Source of the DNA: Acidobacteriota bacterium
GTDB taxonomy: Bacteria > Acidobacteriota > Vicinamibacteria > Vicinamibacterales > UBA2999
NCBI GenBank assembly: GCA_947465275.1
Contig: CANIAI010000008.1
Location: 1-19,223, forward strand
DNA length: 19,223 nucleotides
Reading direction: 5' to 3'
Positions 7,157 to 15,161 of this stretch are shown in pieces. Position numbers and translations under genes: made by a program. The notes beneath the pieces were generated by a model that was not told where the DNA came from, searched no databases, and was given only the letters and a program-made list of their open reading frames with translations. Each line of letters starts with the position of its first letter. Positions within the stretch are counted from its first letter, which is position 1.

Positions 7157-9070
7157 TCACTCCTGGGAAGCGAAGCACGGCAGAGCCATCGGCGCGTAGA
7201 TCCCGGTCGGCGTGAGGTCTCGACGGACGAAGACGCCCAGGCGGCGGTCGCGTCCGAGATCCACCTCGCCAAGGTTCCGGTAGTCCGCGGCAATCGCGGC
7301 GGTGAGGATCGGAAACGAGTCGGCGTATTCGGTCGTGTACGTGGGTTCAGGCGCGGTGATCACGATCGGTACGCGATGCTGCCGGAGTCGCGTGAGCATC
7401 AGGCGCTGGTCGGCCTCAGCGGTGAAGTAGCCGGGCTGCAGCCACACGTGGCCACCGGCAAACCCTCGCGCCGACATGAAGTACAGCTCGGGCGTGTAGC
7501 TGACGGCCAGCAGGCGATCGGATGCCTCCGTGCAGCGGTTCACGTAACGCGCGAGGCGCTCGATCCCATCCGTGTCAGCCGGCCAGGCGTCCACGGGCGG
7601 CACGGACGTGGCACCGTCCAGGACCGGGCGGAGCCTGTCGCGCATGCCCGCAAGTCCCTCACCGACCCCCGTCTCGACGATCTTGCGGCGTACCCCTTCG
7701 ATCGCGTCGATGCTGAGGAACGCGCAGACCGCGACGATCACCAGGCCGACCCGCGCGAGCACGCGCCACCCGCCCCGCGTGCTGGCAAGGACCGTCGCGG
7801 CGGTCCACGCCGCCAGCACGCCCACCACCTGGGACACGTCGGCCAGACGCGAGGCGAGGTTTCCCCGCAGGATGCCGGCACTCATCGCACAGGCGACGAC
7901 GACGAGGACGGCGAGCTTCACGCCCTGCCGGGACAGCGGCTGGCGCGGGCCGAATCCCCCCCAGCCGAGAGCCGCGGCGCACAGCGGCAGTCCAACGAAG
8001 AGGTAGTAGAGAAACGGTACGGCGTTGCCTGCGCGCAGGATGCCGGGCAGCACGTGCAGGCGGGCCAGGAGGTCGCGCGCGCGGTCCAGGGCCGGCGGCT
8101 GGCGCAGGAAGTCGGGATCGGTGATGACGAATCGCGTGCGGCTGATGCCCTGCGTGTCGAGTACGAGCGGTGACCGGACGATCGTCTCGAGGTCCGGCGG
8201 CGCCCACGCGAGCAGGCTGTAGCTCCACACGTCCTCCCCGAGTGGTTCCCCACCGCTCAGCGAGAACTGCCGCTCGGCCGACTCACGACTCGCGGTCGGC
8301 AGATCGGCGCGCCAACGGATGTGGATGCCCGGGCGGCGGGGAGCCGGGGGGGCAAACTCGTACAGCCCACCCGTCCAGTCGATCGTGAACTGCGGCCACT
8401 TGAGATCCGTCTGGACGCGCACCCGGGATGCGAATGTCGCGAAGTCCCTGAAGTGTGTGCCCACGTCGCCGCTCGCCTGCAGCAGCACAAAGTACGGCGC
8501 GCAGCAGATCAGGGCTGCCAGCGCGGCCGCCCCGACGTGCTGGACGATCCGGCGCAGGTCGAAGCCCCTGCCCTCCTCGGACCGATGGACCAGCACGATG
8601 GCGGTCAGCGCCCCGAGCGCCACGTACGCGCCATGGTCGTGGCGCAGCAGGAAGGCGGCGGCGCCAACGGCACCGAGCAGCCATGCGCGCCGGCGTCCCG
8701 GCGCGTCGACGTAATAGCAGATCGCCGGCAGCGCCAGCGCGTACGCCAGCAGCTTCGGGTAGTTGTAGAAGCGGGGCGTCATCGCCACCTGCAACAGCGC
8801 CACAATCAGGGCACAGCCGTAGGAGCGGGTCAGCGCGTATGCCAGGCCGAACAGCAGGACCGAGCAGAGGGCGAGGAATCCGGTGGTGAGCGCGAGCTCG
8901 GACAGGAGGGTGCGTCCGCCGAGCACCTGCGCAGCGGCTGACAGCCCGACGGTCAGCGGCATACCCAGCTCGACGAAGTCCCGTGTCGGACGCTCGCCGA
9001 GCACGACCTGTTGCGCCTGCGAGAGATGGACGAACTGGTCGTTCTCGAAACCGGCCAGCGACCCGGTCAT
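7157..9070 (-). CDS. Polytopic membrane protein, GT-C-like, paralogue of the gene at 15615
   Basis: 637 aa from the first standard start (ATG 9070). About eight to ten hydrophobic helices are followed by a soluble C-terminal domain (from about 480). Motifs shared with the 15615-17261 protein are FENDQF/LPNDHF, QQVVLGERPTRDFVELGMPL (20-39), PRFYNYPKLL (99-108), LLRHDHGAYV (141-150) and a C-terminal PELYFMSARGFAGGH block. The acidic residue after the first membrane helix and the multi-helix layout are typical of GT-C enzymes that use polyprenyl-phosphate sugars, but the donor is unknown. In-frame codons upstream of 9070, back to a TAG at 9157, encode a hydrophobic helix (LLRPLALALTAALLFAVTL) that the family needs, with no ATG/GTG/TTG among them. 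The true start is therefore uncertain; CTG at 9142/9145 or a lost upstream start are possibilities. Fifth of six genes following smpB. Confidence 0.75.
   Translation of the reverse strand: MTGSLAGFENDQFVHLSQAQQVVLGERPTRDFVELGMPLTVGLSAAAQVLGGRTLLSELALTTGFLALCSVLLFGLAYALTRSYGCALIVALLQVAMTPRFYNYPKLLAYALALPAICYYVDAPGRRRAWLLGAVGAAAFLLRHDHGAYVALGALTAIVLVHRSEEGRGFDLRRIVQHVGAAALAALICCAPYFVLLQASGDVGTHFRDFATFASRVRVQTDLKWPQFTIDWTGGLYEFAPPAPRRPGIHIRWRADLPTASRESAERQFSLSGGEPLGEDVWSYSLLAWAPPDLETIVRSPLVLDTQGISRTRFVITDPDFLRQPPALDRARDLLARLHVLPGILRAGNAVPFLYYLFVGLPLCAAALGWGGFGPRQPLSRQGVKLAVLVVVACAMSAGILRGNLASRLADVSQVVGVLAAWTAATVLASTRGGWRVLARVGLVIVAVCAFLSIDAIEGVRRKIVETGVGEGLAGMRDRLRPVLDGATSVPPVDAWPADTDGIERLARYVNRCTEASDRLLAVSYTPELYFMSARGFAGGHVWLQPGYFTAEADQRLMLTRLRQHRVPIVITAPEPTYTTEYADSFPILTAAIAADYRNLGEVDLGRDRRLGVFVRRDLTPTGIYAPMALPCFASQE
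7160..7164 (-). promoter_or_regulatory. Shine-Dalgarno AGGAG deciding the methyltransferase start
   Basis: AGGAG on the minus strand is followed by a five-base spacer (TGACC) and GTG at 7154. The site overlaps the stop codon region of the upstream membrane-protein gene (TGA at 7159-7157), so ribosomes finishing that gene could reinitiate here. It abuts the alternative GTG at 7160 with no usable spacing, which is why 7154 is preferred. Confidence 0.5.
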
Positions 9071-9189
9071 CGCCCCGAAGCGATAGTCGAGCGTGACAGC
9101 GAAGAGCAGGGCGGCCGTCAGGGCGAGCGCGAGCGGTCTCAGCAGGCGGTTAGTCTACCATCCGGGTGGCACACAGCACGTCCGCCGCG

Positions 9190-9822
9190 CTAGTCCAGCC
9201 AGCTTGTGTGCAGGTGCCTGATGCCACTGTCGACGTGCCAGGCGAGCAGCAGCACGAGCACCACCAGCCGACCACCCAGTCCGGCCGAGAACCGGCCCGC
9301 GCGACCCGTTTCGCGGACGACGAACAGGGCCGCCACGACGAAGAGCAGGAAGGCGGCGAGCTGTCCGGACCAGAGGAAGTTCCCGTGCGAGGCGTTGCCG
9401 CCCTGCTCCGTGAGCAGGTAGCCGGCTGCCGTGCCGACGAAGAAGGTGCCCCACGCCAGCAGCAGCGGCCTGTCGCGCACCGCCGCAGGCAGGAACAGCA
9501 GTGTGCCTGCGAGCGGGAAGAGGACCGATGCTCCCAGGCGAGACAGGAGCGATACGGCGTCGGTGGGGGCATAGAGGCCGATGACGTACAGCGGTGCCCA
9601 CTCGATGGTCACGCCGAGCTCTGTCTGCAGACGATACCGGAGCAGGAACTGCAGCCCGAGCACCGACAGCGTCGGCACGCAGAAGCCCAGCATCATCAGC
9701 CTCCAGTCCGCACGCCGCAGGCTTGCGACCGCTGCGAGCCCGACGGCGGGCAGGAACGCGAGCAGGAAGTTGGGCTTCGTCAGCGCCGAGGCGATGACCA
9801 GTGCCGCCGTCACGAGGGTGCG
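9190..9822 (-). pseudogene. 3' fragment of a broken GT-C-like membrane-protein gene
   Basis: In the same frame as the fragment ending at 9823; only a TGA separates them. It carries the remaining membrane helices (ALVIASALTKPNFLLAFLPA, then further hydrophobic spans) and ends with a TAG at 9192-9190. KPNF after a short loop is where a single continuous protein would be expected to proceed from the preceding ALFPLGLAA helix. A GTG at 9813 could restart translation and give a 207-aa product, but no good ribosome site precedes it. Full length without the stop would be 389 aa. Whether any functional product is made is doubtful. Confidence 0.65.
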
Positions 9823-10359
9823 TCATACCGACGAGCCAGACCGGTCACAGGCGGCCGCGAGGCCGAGCGGAAAGAGTGCGAGCGCCAGCGGCTTGGAGAG
9901 GAGCGTGGTGGGGTTGTGCCACTGGTTGGCCGGCCAGTACCCGATGAGCCACTGATCACGGGCAAGCTGGCCGAACGGCAAGGCCGGCTGCACCGTCAGC
10001 AGCGCGAGCGGCAGGGCGACGGCCAGACCGATCTGGAGGGCGATCGAGCCTGGCACCGCCTCCCGCACCCACCGCGCGATCAGTACAGCGGTGACCATCA
10101 GTCCAGCGACCGTGACCGATGCGGCGGCGCCGTCCCACGTCAGGCCGGTCATCGCGTGCATTCCGATGAGCAGGAGGTGGTAGAGGAAGTGCGGCACCGG
10201 CAGCGTGTGCCGGACGGCCATGTCGCGCGCGAACGCGGTGTGGGCCGGAAAGTCTCCGGCCTCGACCATCTGACGAACGATGGGGATGAAGCGCCAGGCT
10301 GTCGCGGCCGCGGCGAGCAGTGCGAGTCCGACCGTCGACGCGCCGTGCTTCTTCATCAT
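9823..10359 (-). pseudogene. 5' fragment of a broken GT-C-like membrane-protein gene
   Basis: 178 aa from ATG 10359 to an in-frame TGA at 9825-9823. The N-terminus has one membrane helix, then the loop motif GDFPAHTAFARDM (about 35-47), a first-loop aspartate arrangement usual in GT-C glycosyltransferases, then several helices and PANQWHNPTTLLSKPLAL (about 144-161). The protein stops abruptly after ACDRSGSSV, and the same frame resumes coding with RTLVTAALV directly after the TGA. CGA to TGA by a single C-to-T change would explain it. The gene starts 16 nt after the wecE stop and belongs to the same operon. Its original role was probably transfer or polymerisation of a lipid-linked sugar; that is inference. 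Confidence 0.65.
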
Positions 10360-10375
10360 CGTGACACCCGCCCGG

Positions 10376-11515
10376 TCAGAGTTCGACGGCCAGCACCGCG
10401 TCCACGACCCGGGCGACCTCCTGATCGGTCATGCCCGCGTAGAGCGGCAGCCGGACAAGGCGGTTGCTGAGCGCCTCGGCCTCCGGGCAGTCACCTGGGC
10501 GTCCGCCGAATCGCGCCCCCATGTCGGACACGTGCAACGCCTGGTAATGGAAGACGGCGAGGATGCCCCTGTCCCCCAGCTGCGCAATCAGGCGCTGGCG
10601 CGCGGCGAGCGTCGGCATGACCAGGTAGTAGCAGTGGGCGGGCTGCTCGCTCCAGGGTGGGACGACCGGCGTCCGCACGTCGTGACCCGCGGCCCAATCG
10701 GCGAGCGCCGCGTCGTAGCGGCGCCAGATCGCCTGGCGGGCAGCCTGGATTCGGTCGGCGGCTTCGAGCTGCGCGCAGAGGTGCGCCGCCTGGAGCTCCG
10801 AGGCCATGAAGTTCGAACCGAAGTCGACCCACGTGTACTTGTCGACCTGCCCCTGCAGGAACCGCGCGCGATTGGTCCCCTTGTGGCGGAGCACCTCGGC
10901 ACGCGGCACCAGCGCCGGATCGTTGACGATCAGCGCCCCGCCTTCACCGCACGTGACGTTCTTCGTCTCGTGGAAGCTCTGCGTGGCGAGCACCCCGAAC
11001 GAGCCGAGCGGACGCCCCCGGTATCGGCCGAACAGCCCGTGCGCGTTGTCCTCGATGAGGGCCACCTCGTGTTCGCGCGCGAGGCCGGCGAACGCGTCGA
11101 GGTCGCAGGCGATTCCCGCGTAATGCACGAGGCAGATGGCGCGCGTCCGCGGCGAGAGCAGCCGCTCGACGTGTGACGGCTCGATGTTGGGATTCAACGG
11201 TCCCGAGTCGGCGAACACGGGCCTCGCGCCCCGGCTCGCGAACGCGTTCGCCGTCGAGACGAACGTGAACGCCGGCACGATCACTTCGTCACCGGGACCC
11301 AGGTCGAGCAGCAGCGCCGCCATCTCCAGCGCCTGGGTGCACGAGCCGGTGAGGAACGCCCGGCCTCCGCCCGTCGCGGCCGACACGAGTCGTTCGGCCT
11401 GCGTGGTGAACGGCCCGTCTCCGGCGAGGTGGCCGCTCGCGATCGCCTGCTAAATGTAGGCCGCCTCACGGCCGCTCACGAAGGTGCGGTTGAACGCGAT
11501 CCGTCCATCGCTCAT
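10376..11515 (-). pseudogene. wecE: dTDP-4-amino-4,6-dideoxygalactose transaminase interrupted by a TAG
   Basis: WecE converts dTDP-4-keto-6-deoxyglucose to dTDP-4-amino-4,6-dideoxygalactose using PLP and glutamate. The family signatures are all present: SCTQALEMAALLLDLGPGDE, AFTFVSTANAF, LVHYAGIACD, IEDNAHG, SFHETKN with the PLP lysine at codon 185, GQVDKYTWVD, and AVFHYQALH. Starting from ATG 11515 (4-nt overlap with the wecD stop), the frame spans 380 codons including the stop, matching the E. coli enzyme of about 376 aa. Codon 22 is TAG (11452-11450), between AAYI and QAIASGHLAGDG, where a sense codon is expected. CAG to TAG is a one-base explanation. A restart at GTG 11386 would give 336 aa lacking the conserved N-terminus. 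Intact otherwise, so the break is probably recent or an assembly error. Confidence 0.85.
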
Positions 11516-12249
11516 GACCGGCCTCCGGCGAACCAGCGGTGATACCAGAGCCCGACCGAATCGGCACGAAAGCCCGCGTGTTCGTAGAGCCGCAGCGCCG
11601 CCACGTTCCGCCCCTGCGTCACCACGGCCAGCCGGCGCGCGCCCCGTCGCCGGGCCTCGACGGCGGCCGCGGCGATGAGGCGCCGGCCATGCCCTCGACC
11701 GCGGGCCTCTCCGTGGACGCCGAGCAGGCCAATCCGGACGGGCGCCTCCGCAGGCTCGTGGTGCAGGGTGACGTAGCCCTTCGCGCCGTCGCCGGCATCT
11801 GCGGTGACGACCGCGTCCGCATATCCCCGGCAGCTGTTCCTGATCCAGGTGCGGAACAGGGCGTCAGCCCGCTCACGCGGGATGGCCGGATCGGCGTAGT
11901 ACCGCGAGTCGTGGTGGTTCCGTGCGGCCGCGTCCTCGAGCGCGGGCAGGTCATGCTCGGTGCTCGGACGGGTCATGTCGGGAAGCTCCAGCCCGCCCGC
12001 AGGCACCGTGGAAGAGAGTTCCATGCGGATATCCACGAACTGGAAGCCGCGCGACTCGACGGCGGCCACGGTCGCCGGGTCGTCGACGGCGGCGAGGAAC
12101 TCCAACCGGGCAACCCCGTGCGCCTCACACCACGCCAGCGCCTCATCGGCCCGCCCGGGCGAGAGGCGATCGCCGGCCACTCGTGCCACCGGGACACCGA
12201 AGAACGCGGTGTCCCACTCGAGCAGGCGACAGGGCGCGGCTGCGCTCAT
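11512..12249 (-). CDS. wecD: dTDP-fucosamine acetyltransferase (GNAT family)
   Basis: Acetylates the 4-amino group of dTDP-4-amino-4,6-dideoxygalactose with acetyl-CoA, giving dTDP-Fuc4NAc. 245 aa, slightly longer than the E. coli enzyme. The N-terminal half has LEWDTAFFGV (10-19) as in WecD, then RYYADP (116-121) and WIRNSCRGY (135-143). The GNAT core has GYVTL (158-162), the acetyl-CoA loop RIGLLGVHGEARGRGHGRRL (172-191), and VTQGRNVAALRLYEHAGF (210-227) ending in SVGLWYHRW. The tyrosine in LYE (222) aligns with the one reported as general acid in WecD. The start ATG 12249 overlaps the GT2 stop and its own stop overlaps the wecE start, both as ATGA. Its substrate would depend on WecE, which is broken here. 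Pairing with wecE makes this assignment firm. Confidence 0.88.
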   Translation of the reverse strand: MSAAAPCRLLEWDTAFFGVPVARVAGDRLSPGRADEALAWCEAHGVARLEFLAAVDDPATVAAVESRGFQFVDIRMELSSTVPAGGLELPDMTRPSTEHDLPALEDAAARNHHDSRYYADPAIPRERADALFRTWIRNSCRGYADAVVTADAGDGAKGYVTLHHEPAEAPVRIGLLGVHGEARGRGHGRRLIAAAAVEARRRGARRLAVVTQGRNVAALRLYEHAGFRADSVGLWYHRWFAGGRS

Positions 12250-13176
12250 CGCAGCGCCGTACCGTCGGTGCGCCGCCTGACGGTATAGGGCGGACGCTCG
12301 AGCGTGCGCAGGTGGATGCGTCCCAGGTACTCACCCAGGATGCCCAGCGCAAACAGCTGTGCGCCGGAGAAGATGACGATGATGGATGCGAGGAACGGGA
12401 AGCCGGGGACGGGACTGCCCTGCTGCAGGTACCGCGCGAGCACGTAGATGAGCACGAGGAGGCCGAACAGCATGGATCCAATGCCGACCAGCGTCGCGAT
12501 CTGCAGCGGCAGGATGCTGAATCCCGTCACCATGTTGAGCGTGTGCCGGACGAGACGCCGCACATTGTAGTTCGAGCGGCCGACGCGCCGCTCCTGGTGG
12601 GTCACCGGCACCGCCGTGAAGCGCGTGGTCGCCCATCCGAGGAGGACGTCGATCGCCCTCGTAGTGCTCGAAGGCGCGCCTCAGCGACGTGCGGAACAGG
12701 CGGAACGTGCTGACGAGCGGCGCGACGTCGGCGCCAAGGGTGCTCCGGAGCGCGAGCTTCACCAGGCGTGAGGTCACCGTACGCAGGCGCCCATGAGGCC
12801 GGTGCGTCGGCGTCCCATAGACGACGTCCCGATCCTCCCCGAGCGCCTCGAGCAGCGCCGGGATGCTCTCGGGCGGTTGCTGCAGGTCGTCGTCCATCGT
12901 CACGATCAGGTCGTGCCGCGCAGCCCGGATGCCGCAGAGCAGCGCGTTGTGCTGACCGTAGTTCCGGAAGAGATCCACGCCGACCAGTTCCGGCACGCCA
13001 CCGGCCAGGCGGGTAATGGTCGGCCAGCTGTCGTCGGGGCTCCCGTCGTTGACGAGCACGATCTCGAACGGGACGCCGAGGCCGCGCAGCACGGCCACGA
13101 GACGCGTGACGAGTTCCTCGAGCGTGCGCGCGCCGTTGTAGACGGGAATGACGACCGAGATGGACGGAGGGGGCAT
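12246..13176 (-). pseudogene. GT2 polyprenyl-phosphate glycosyltransferase (GtrB/ArnC/DPM1-like) with a frameshift
   Basis: The family transfers a sugar from a nucleotide donor to undecaprenyl phosphate at the inner membrane face. The first frame holds ISVVIPVYNGARTLEELV, VLVNDGSPDDSW and VTMDDDLQQPPESIP (DXD metal site). It runs through AFEHYEG, then near 12654 it leaves the coding frame. The continuing frame gives IDVLLGWATTRFTAVPVTHQ, RVGRSNYNV, and two C-terminal membrane helices (GIGSMLFGLLVLIYVLA and IIVIFSGAQLFALGILGEYLGRI). One extra base, or a loss of 2, 5 or 8 bases, explains the shift. ATG 13176 is preferred; GTG 13209 would overlap the smpB stop by 4 nt and has AAGGAG 12 nt away, but adds unusual ATA and CAA codons. 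It sits between smpB and wecD, so Fuc4NAc or a linked sugar is a reasonable donor. Confidence 0.85.
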
Positions 13177-13205
13177 GGCGCGCGCCGATTGTATGCTGCC
13201 GGGGT

Positions 13206-13691
13206 TCACCCGCGGTGGCGCTCCTTCACGGCGGCGCGGGTCTCCCGGTCGACTTCCCGCCGCCGGATCGTCTCGCGCTTGTCGTGCACCTGCTTGCCCT
13301 TCACGAGCGCAAGGGCGACCTTCACCCGGCCCTTGCTCAGGTACATCCGCAGCGGCACGAGCGTCAGCCCCTTCTCGGCAATCTTGCCGGTCAGCTTCCG
13401 GATCTCGTCACGGTGCAGCAGCAGCTTCCGCTGGCGGCGCTCTTCGTGCCCGGCGTACCCGCGATGGCTATACGGGCTGATGTGCACGTTCAGCAGCCAG
13501 ACTTCCCCGTTCTCGAGGCGCGCATAGCTGTCGCGCAGGTTCACGCCGCCTTCCCGAATCGACTTGATCTCGGTCCCGAGCAGCACGACGCCCGCTTCCC
13601 ACGTGTCGAGCACGTGGTAGTCGTGCAGCGCCTTCCGGTTATCGGCGATGACCCGCTGGGCCGCCTCGCGCTCGCTCTTCTCGCCTGCCAT
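13206..13691 (-). CDS. smpB: SsrA-binding protein SmpB
   Basis: Binds tmRNA and delivers it to stalled ribosomes for trans-translation. 161 aa from ATG 13691 (MAGEKSEREAAQRVIADNRKA), the usual family length; eight upstream in-frame codons are not needed. Signatures present are DYHVLDTWEAGVVLLGTEIKS, GGVNLRDSYA, VHISPY, RKLLLHRDEI, LYLSKGRVK-type MYLSKGRVKVALALVKGKQ, and the basic tail KGKQVHDKRETIRRREVDRE. No ssrA gene is visible nearby. It is the first gene of the leftward operon that continues with the glycan genes. Its stop is followed closely by the GT2 gene, so transcription probably runs through. Confidence 0.97.
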   Translation of the reverse strand: MAGEKSEREAAQRVIADNRKALHDYHVLDTWEAGVVLLGTEIKSIREGGVNLRDSYARLENGEVWLLNVHISPYSHRGYAGHEERRQRKLLLHRDEIRKLTGKIAEKGLTLVPLRMYLSKGRVKVALALVKGKQVHDKRETIRRREVDRETRAAVKERHRG

Positions 13692-13736
13692 GGATGCATG
13701 GCGACTATACCGCACCGTCGCTATACTGAAGGGCTT
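13692..13736. promoter_or_regulatory. Short divergent promoter region between smpB and the 13737 gene
   Basis: Only 45 bp separate the two divergent starts. TATAGT on the minus strand (13709-13704) and TATACT on the plus strand (13722-13727) are good -10 boxes; neither has a convincing -35 at the right distance. The plus-strand box would start transcription within a few bases of the GTG at 13737, implying an almost leaderless message, though GAAGG lies just before the codon. Promoter function is inferred. Confidence 0.35.
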
Positions 13737-15161
13737 GTGACAGCCGCCAGCCGCGGTCCCCTCGCCGCGGCATTCGCGCTCGCCCTCGTGATCACGGCCG
13801 CGCTCGTGCAGAGCCTGTATCGCGTGCCCGTGCAGGTCTCGGACAGCGTCGATGCGATCGTCGCCGGTCAGCAGGCGGAGTCGTCCTGGATGCTCCTGAA
13901 GGAGACGTCCCGGTCATCAGCCACGACCCTGCGACCGATGCGCTACCTGCAGGCGCGCTGGCTGGCGACGCTGGCCGAACGCACCCGCCTCCCGTACCAC
14001 GCCGTCTTCAGGGGCACGCACGGGCTTCTCGCGTGCCTGCTCATCGGGCTCTTCTGCTGGGCCGCGCGCGTCACCCACTGGCGGGATGTCCCGGCCTTCG
14101 CCTTCGGGCTGATGGTCTTCACCGGCCTGCACACGTTCGCCGCGATGCTCCGTGAGGCGTTCCCGGTCAATCACTTCGCCGCCGTCGCCGCCGCGGCGCT
14201 GATGATCGTCGCCATGGCGGTGGGCGCGCCGCGGGCCTGGAAGCAGCTGGTCATGCTCGGGGCCCTCGTGTGGGCCCTGCTGCTGGTGGAACTCGGCGTA
14301 CTCGTGTGGCTCGCCGTCGTGGCCTGCGCGCTGGTGCGGCTGCCGGGCGTGCGGCCGCGGACCGCGATGGTGGCGACGCTGGTCCTCGTCGTTTACGTCG
14401 CCGCGAGGCCGGCGCTCGGCATCGGCTCGCCGGGCATCGGCGCGCACAATAGTGGCTTCGGGGCCACCTATCTCTCCGGGGCCGACCTGGAGGCGCGCTT
14501 CGGTGCGCATCCGCTCCCCTTCCTGGCCTATAACGTCGCGGGCGGCGCGCTGTCGGTGCTCGCGTCCGAACCACGGTTCGGGGTGTACCAACTCGCGACG
14601 GCACGGACACCGCTGGCGCTGTCACCCGTGGTGGCGATCAACATCACGTCGTCCGTCGTGACGACCGCGTTGATCCTCTGGTATGCGTTCGCCTCACTGC
14701 GGCGGCCGCGGGAGTCGTGGTCGACCGATCAGCGGCTGCTGATCGTGGCCGGCGTGATGCTCGCGGGGGGCGCCGGTCTCTGCCTGACCTACATGAAGGA
14801 CGAGATCCTCAGCGTGTCCGGCGCGTTCTACGCGCTCGCCGCGTTCGTGGCGATGCGGGGCCTGCTCGATCGCACGGCGCGAAGCACGCTGCCCGTGCTG
14901 ATCGCGCTCGCCGTGGTGTTCACCGCGACCTCGTCACTCTGGGCGTTCCGCGCCGTCGGTGTGCATTTCGAGCTGCGGCGCGTCGCCTTCATCACGCGGA
15001 ACGACTGGACCCGCGAGCTGCCCGCAGACGACCGGTCGCGCTGGCCCTCTGAACCCGCGGAGGTTGCACTCCGGCAGCGTCTCAAGGGCGAGGCGCTGGA
15101 CGTCCGCGTCGCAAGTCCCTATTTCCTGCCCCGCTGGGGCGAGCGGTACTGGGTTGAATAG
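13737..15161 (+). CDS. Polytopic membrane protein of unknown function
   Basis: 474 aa from GTG 13737, preceded by GAAGG four bases away; the open frame further upstream is antisense to smpB and is rejected. The N-terminal helix (AAAFALALVITAALVQSLY) is followed by a periplasmic-like loop with a YRVPVQVSDSVDAI segment and PMRYLQARWLATLAERT, then about eight further hydrophobic spans, for example LLACLLIGLFCWAARVTHW and LVMLGALVWALLLVELGVLV. The C-terminus after FELRRVAF is hydrophilic, with tryptophan-rich stretches. I do not recognise a named family. The aspartate-bearing loop after the first helix is compatible with a GT-C-like fold. It is first of three rightward genes; the next start overlaps its stop by 8 nt. 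Membrane topology is well supported; enzymatic function is not. Confidence 0.75.
   Translation: MTAASRGPLAAAFALALVITAALVQSLYRVPVQVSDSVDAIVAGQQAESSWMLLKETSRSSATTLRPMRYLQARWLATLAERTRLPYHAVFRGTHGLLACLLIGLFCWAARVTHWRDVPAFAFGLMVFTGLHTFAAMLREAFPVNHFAAVAAAALMIVAMAVGAPRAWKQLVMLGALVWALLLVELGVLVWLAVVACALVRLPGVRPRTAMVATLVLVVYVAARPALGIGSPGIGAHNSGFGATYLSGADLEARFGAHPLPFLAYNVAGGALSVLASEPRFGVYQLATARTPLALSPVVAINITSSVVTTALILWYAFASLRRPRESWSTDQRLLIVAGVMLAGGAGLCLTYMKDEILSVSGAFYALAAFVAMRGLLDRTARSTLPVLIALAVVFTATSSLWAFRAVGVHFELRRVAFITRNDWTRELPADDRSRWPSEPAEVALRQRLKGEALDVRVASPYFLPRWGERYWVE

Noticed and set aside
5844..7199. Long plus-strand frame of 451 codons opposite the methyltransferase
   Set aside because: It is rich in Arg/Glu/Val/His without family motifs, and mirrors a real minus-strand gene; high GC removes stops from the antisense frame.
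7079..8173. Plus-strand frame of 364 codons
   Set aside because: Antisense to the GT-C-like gene and lacks recognisable motifs or a ribosome site.
9166..10470. Plus-strand frame of 434 codons opposite the broken membrane gene
   Set aside because: Gln/Arg/Glu-rich antisense shadow; the minus strand shows membrane helices and conserved motifs.
9823..11452. Stop-codon recoding (TAG and TGA read as amino acids)
   Set aside because: Intact genes here end with TGA (for example wecD, smpB, pdxA) and TAG (13737 and 15615 genes), and a frameshift also affects the same operon, so decay or error is simpler. No SECIS- or PYLIS-like element was recognised.
13188..13193. TACAAT on the minus strand as a -10 box for the GT2 gene
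   Set aside because: No -35 match at 16-18 bases, and transcription would begin only a few bases before the start codon.
13215..13736. Upstream extension of the 13737 membrane gene
   Set aside because: These codons are antisense to smpB, a confident gene, and a GTG with a nearby GAAGG gives a natural start at 13737.
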